A stretch of DNA of 64,000 bases from positions 24,624 through 88,623 of the forward strand of contig JAAVIC010000009.1 in the NCBI GenBank assembly GCA_014799385.1, in the 5' to 3' direction. Origin of the DNA: Oscillospiraceae bacterium (GTDB taxonomy: Bacteria > Bacillota > Clostridia > Oscillospirales > Ruminococcaceae). How positions within the stretch are numbered: the first letter of the stretch is position 1; each line of letters opens with the position of its first letter. Shown piece by piece: positions 61,844-64,000 of this stretch. Under the pieces are notes generated by a model, which was not told the origin of the DNA, searched no databases, and saw nothing but the letters and a program-made list of their open reading frames with translations. The position numbers and the translations under genes were made by a program.

Positions 61844-62998
61844 TTAGGTTTTGACAATCTGGTTCAAGACTTCCACTGCACGTTCCTCCTCACGGGGATA
61901 TAGATGAGCATAGGTGTTCCAAGTCATTTCAATATCGCTGTGTCCTAACCGTCTGGCAACCTCTTGAATATTGATACCATTATTCACAAGAACCGACGCG
62001 TGCGAATGCCTGAAATCGTGGATTCTGATATGTGGCAATCCTGCCATTGCTGCAAATTTCTTGTTGTGGTTCTCAATTGACGTATCGCGGAGCGATCGTT
62101 CGCCTCCACAAATTCTAAAATTCTCACTAAATAAGTGCGTAGCCGCTCGTTGACGTTCTTTGTGTTCGGCAAGTATTCTCATTAACGGTGCGGGAATTTG
62201 AATGTTGCGATAACTAGACTTGTTTTTAGGTGGCGTTTCAATATCTTCTCCCTTGAGTTTCTGTGCTATGCTTCTACGAATGTGCATTACATTACCTTCA
62301 ATGTCCGACCATTTCAGAGCATTTATTTCGCCTTTTCGTGCACCCACATAGAATGCTATATTAAAGGACACAAAGTAACCCCAATCAATAACAGTCTTAG
62401 CTGTTTCCTCAGCAACTGCAATATATTTCAAAAATTCATCAGGTGTGTAATAATGTAGTGTATCGGCGGGTTTGTAAATCGTATTCGCATCACGGAAATT
62501 TCCTATTGTCGTTAATGGGTTTTTGGGAAGATATTCCATTTTGACGGCAAAGTTCAATAATGCTGAGAGTGCCTTATACCCATTTCGTTTTGTTCCAAGT
62601 GCTATGTCTTGCTTGTCAATCTCTAGTTTCCACTTCGTCAATACCGGTTGCGTGATCTTACTCAATTGGTAATTTCCCAATATAGGCAAAACTCGCAAAC
62701 TTAATATTTTCATTGTATTATCGTGTGTACTCTTTCGTGTTTCCATTGCATGGTACTTTTCATACTCATCACAAAGTTGCTGTACTGTCATTTTTGGAAT
62801 AACTGCTTGCTTCTTTTCCTTGTATTCGGTTACTAGCTGTTGCTCCAGCAAGGTGGCTTCAGCCAAACCGTATGCCATACGTTCAACTTGCCTCTTTTTG
62901 CCATTCACATCAACGAAATTCACACGAACACGATAAGCCTGTCTGCCGTTCTTGTCCTTAACGATCTTACCGTCCTTTTTTACTTTAATAAGTGGCAT
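61844..62998 (-). CDS. Tyrosine site-specific integrase of an ssrA-integrated element
   Basis: 384 residues. An N-terminal AP2-like arm-binding region (MPLIKVKKDGKIVKDKNGRQAYRVRVNFVDVNGKKRQ), a SAM-like core-binding domain (MTVQQLCDEYEKYHAMETRKSTHDNTMKIL) and a catalytic domain with GARKGEINALKW (Arg), HDFRHSHASVL (His-x-x-Arg), GHSDIEMTWNTYAHLYP (His and nucleophile Tyr). All active residues are present. Its stop is 63 bp from the tmRNA 3' end, the usual layout for elements that integrate at the end of ssrA. Good promoter (63022-63050) and GAGAGGGTG upstream. Confidence 0.95.
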   Translation of the reverse strand: MPLIKVKKDGKIVKDKNGRQAYRVRVNFVDVNGKKRQVERMAYGLAEATLLEQQLVTEYKEKKQAVIPKMTVQQLCDEYEKYHAMETRKSTHDNTMKILSLRVLPILGNYQLSKITQPVLTKWKLEIDKQDIALGTKRNGYKALSALLNFAVKMEYLPKNPLTTIGNFRDANTIYKPADTLHYYTPDEFLKYIAVAEETAKTVIDWGYFVSFNIAFYVGARKGEINALKWSDIEGNVMHIRRSIAQKLKGEDIETPPKNKSSYRNIQIPAPLMRILAEHKERQRAATHLFSENFRICGGERSLRDTSIENHNKKFAAMAGLPHIRIHDFRHSHASVLVNNGINIQEVARRLGHSDIEMTWNTYAHLYPREEERAVEVLNQIVKT

Positions 62999-63021
62999 TA
63001 TAACACCCTCTCCCTAAATCC

Positions 63022-63050
63022 ATTATACCACACTCCTTCTGGAATTGCAA
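63022..63050 (-). promoter_or_regulatory. Sigma-A promoter of the integrase gene
   Basis: Minus strand TTGCAA, 17-bp spacer, TATAAT. Confidence 0.78.
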
Positions 63051-63510
63051 GCTTTTTTCATGACTGTGTGCATACAAGAACGCCAACTCATATAGCGATG
63101 AAAACCGACACTTCCACAACAGCAGTTCTCCGCAGCACTGGCAGTGCCGTTGTTAAGTTCATTTCTGATGAGTTCGGCATCGGAATTGCGGTTTTGAGAT
63201 ATTAACTCGTCAATTGCCTTGATGGCAGTGAGAGAGCGTTCGAGTTCCATTCCCGACTTCATACCAATTGATTGAGCAACAATATTACAGGATTCTCCTT
63301 TTTATGTTCGCTTGAACCTTCCGTCAACGTTGACGGAAGGTCTATCTTCGTTCCGGATTTCTTCCGCTTACTTGCTTCCGCCCTCTCAATTTCAAGCAGT
63401 TTCTCGGCTTCTCGCGCTTTCTGCTCCAACGTTTTCTCGCGTGTATCGTTACACATTATAAGATACCTAAGTTCCTCGTTCTCGGAAGTAAAGGTCTTAA
63501 CCTCGCATTC
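63023..63510 (-). pseudogene. Frameshifted ParB/KorB-like DNA-binding protein remnant
   Basis: Two overlapping minus-strand frames join into one plausible protein if a single frameshift near 63285 is allowed: RKLECEVKTFTSENEELRYLIMCNDTREKTLEQKAREAEKLLEIERAEASKRKKSG...EHKKEN then CNIVAQSIGMKSGMELERSLTAIKAIDELISQNRNSDAELIRNELNNG. The second part (IVAxxIGMKSGxxLERxxxAIxAIDEL) resembles the HTH region of ParB-like proteins. The upstream end runs into a stop with no start. Remnant of the integrated element; programmed frameshifting cannot be excluded but no slippery heptamer is obvious. Confidence 0.55.
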
Positions 63511-64000
63511 CAGCTTACGAAAGATATATGATGCGTTTCACGATTTTTGTAGTCGAAGTCAAATTGACTTCATCTACCAACAAATCGATGGCTACTGAAC
63601 GACAGCCGCTAAGTCCTGGGGGCGAAATGCCCACTGAGGAGGAAGTGTGTAAGTGGTGTGTCCAGTTAAAGTGGATACCATATTACTTCCAATCGCAACC
63701 AAACTATCCACACTTCACATCATTTAGGGTACCCCTTATAATGGCGTATACTTCAAAACTCGCCTGTATGTATATTCCAAGCGGATTATACAATTGGTTA
63801 ATAAAATCTCTGTTTTATATCGCCGTATCTGAGTTAATCTCAATTTCGGTTACTATATTAAATGGATGGTTGGTGCCGCACCCTCATCAGTGTACAAATG
63901 AAAATGAATCTATGGATACAAATGAATAAAAGCGTTGTTTTTGGACATAATAGTAATTGCTTTGCTCATACGGAGGATAGGGCAACGCTGGGGAGCGACC
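63511..64000. other. A/T-rich end of window, no confident gene
   Basis: An open frame (about 63627-63929, + strand) encodes 100 residues ending in a possible membrane helix (SLFYIAVSELISISVTILNGWLV), but codon use and the ribosome site are poor and I do not recognise it. The base composition differs from the host-like DNA left of the tmRNA, in keeping with an integrated element continuing past the window. Confidence 0.35.

Noticed and set aside
63627-63929. A 100-residue + strand gene at the right end
   Set aside because: Open frame only; no recognisable domain and weak start context, so it is mentioned but not called as a gene.

Overview
The window looks like a chromosomal segment of a spore-forming Clostridia (Firmicutes), probably a Ruminococcaceae/Oscillospirales-type gut or rumen bacterium. 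The evidence is spoVAC-spoVAD-spoVAE, the Clostridia-typical fusion of IspH with ribosomal protein S1 after cmk and plsC, the phoH/ybeY/dgkA group, and many sigma-A promoters with 17-bp spacers. No taxonomic search was possible, so the placement is an inference.

Layout. 1-8.5 kb: a partial Na/Pi cotransporter, a divergent HTH-regulator pair, a cytidylate-kinase-like protein, a small alarmone synthetase, a protein with tandem FliM/FliY-like peptides, a membrane diguanylate cyclase and a cytidine deaminase. 8.9-11.1 kb: spoVA genes. 11-24.6 kb: a lipoprotein, VOC and HAD proteins, a NUDIX hydrolase, a short SecA-like ATPase, MnmE, two TrkA-type proteins, a DUF4261-like paralogue pair, an FtsA-like actin-fold protein and a GH26-like lipoprotein lacking the usual catalytic glutamates. 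24.6-30.1 kb: a GntR-controlled ABC-2 exporter. 30.2-32.1 kb: a RelB/YoeB-type toxin-antitoxin pair, a cupin and an AraC regulator. 32.1-36.7 kb: a B12 operon (promoter, cobalamin riboswitch, transcobalamin-like lipoprotein, ECF S-component, detached MetH-activation protein, MetH). 36.7-40.3 kb: a self-contained three-gene operon (EctB-like aminotransferase, ATP-grasp ligase, alpha/beta hydrolase). 40.3-45.2 kb: dgkA, ybeY, two paralogous unknown genes, phoH, an unknown gene and a lipase. 45.6-53.7 kb: a phage-type structural block (portal, scaffold, coat, connectors, tail-tip-like proteins) with no terminase, tail-tube, tape-measure, lysis or integrase gene. 54-59.6 kb: an RpiR regulator, a flavoprotein, cmk, plsC and ispH-rpsA. 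59.7-61.8 kb: zinc-ribbon and small membrane proteins, an XRE regulator and tmRNA. 61.8-64 kb: the left end of an element integrated at the 3' end of ssrA, with an intact tyrosine integrase and decayed cargo.

The most unusual feature is two families of structured repeats. The long family (about 18 copies, L1-L18 below) lies directly upstream of start codons and always points toward the gene. Its full form is a roughly 130-nt block with up to three GTTATAACC-type repeats, then a three-way-junction palindrome with variable inner stems, then a conserved tail that includes the Shine-Dalgarno sequence. The short family (about 66 nt, five copies, S1-S5) is two hairpins with co-varying stems. One short copy sits in frame inside a coding repeat and two sit inside long elements, so it has moved. 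Together these look like undescribed mobile RNA/DNA elements that have become 5' leaders of both host and phage-type genes.
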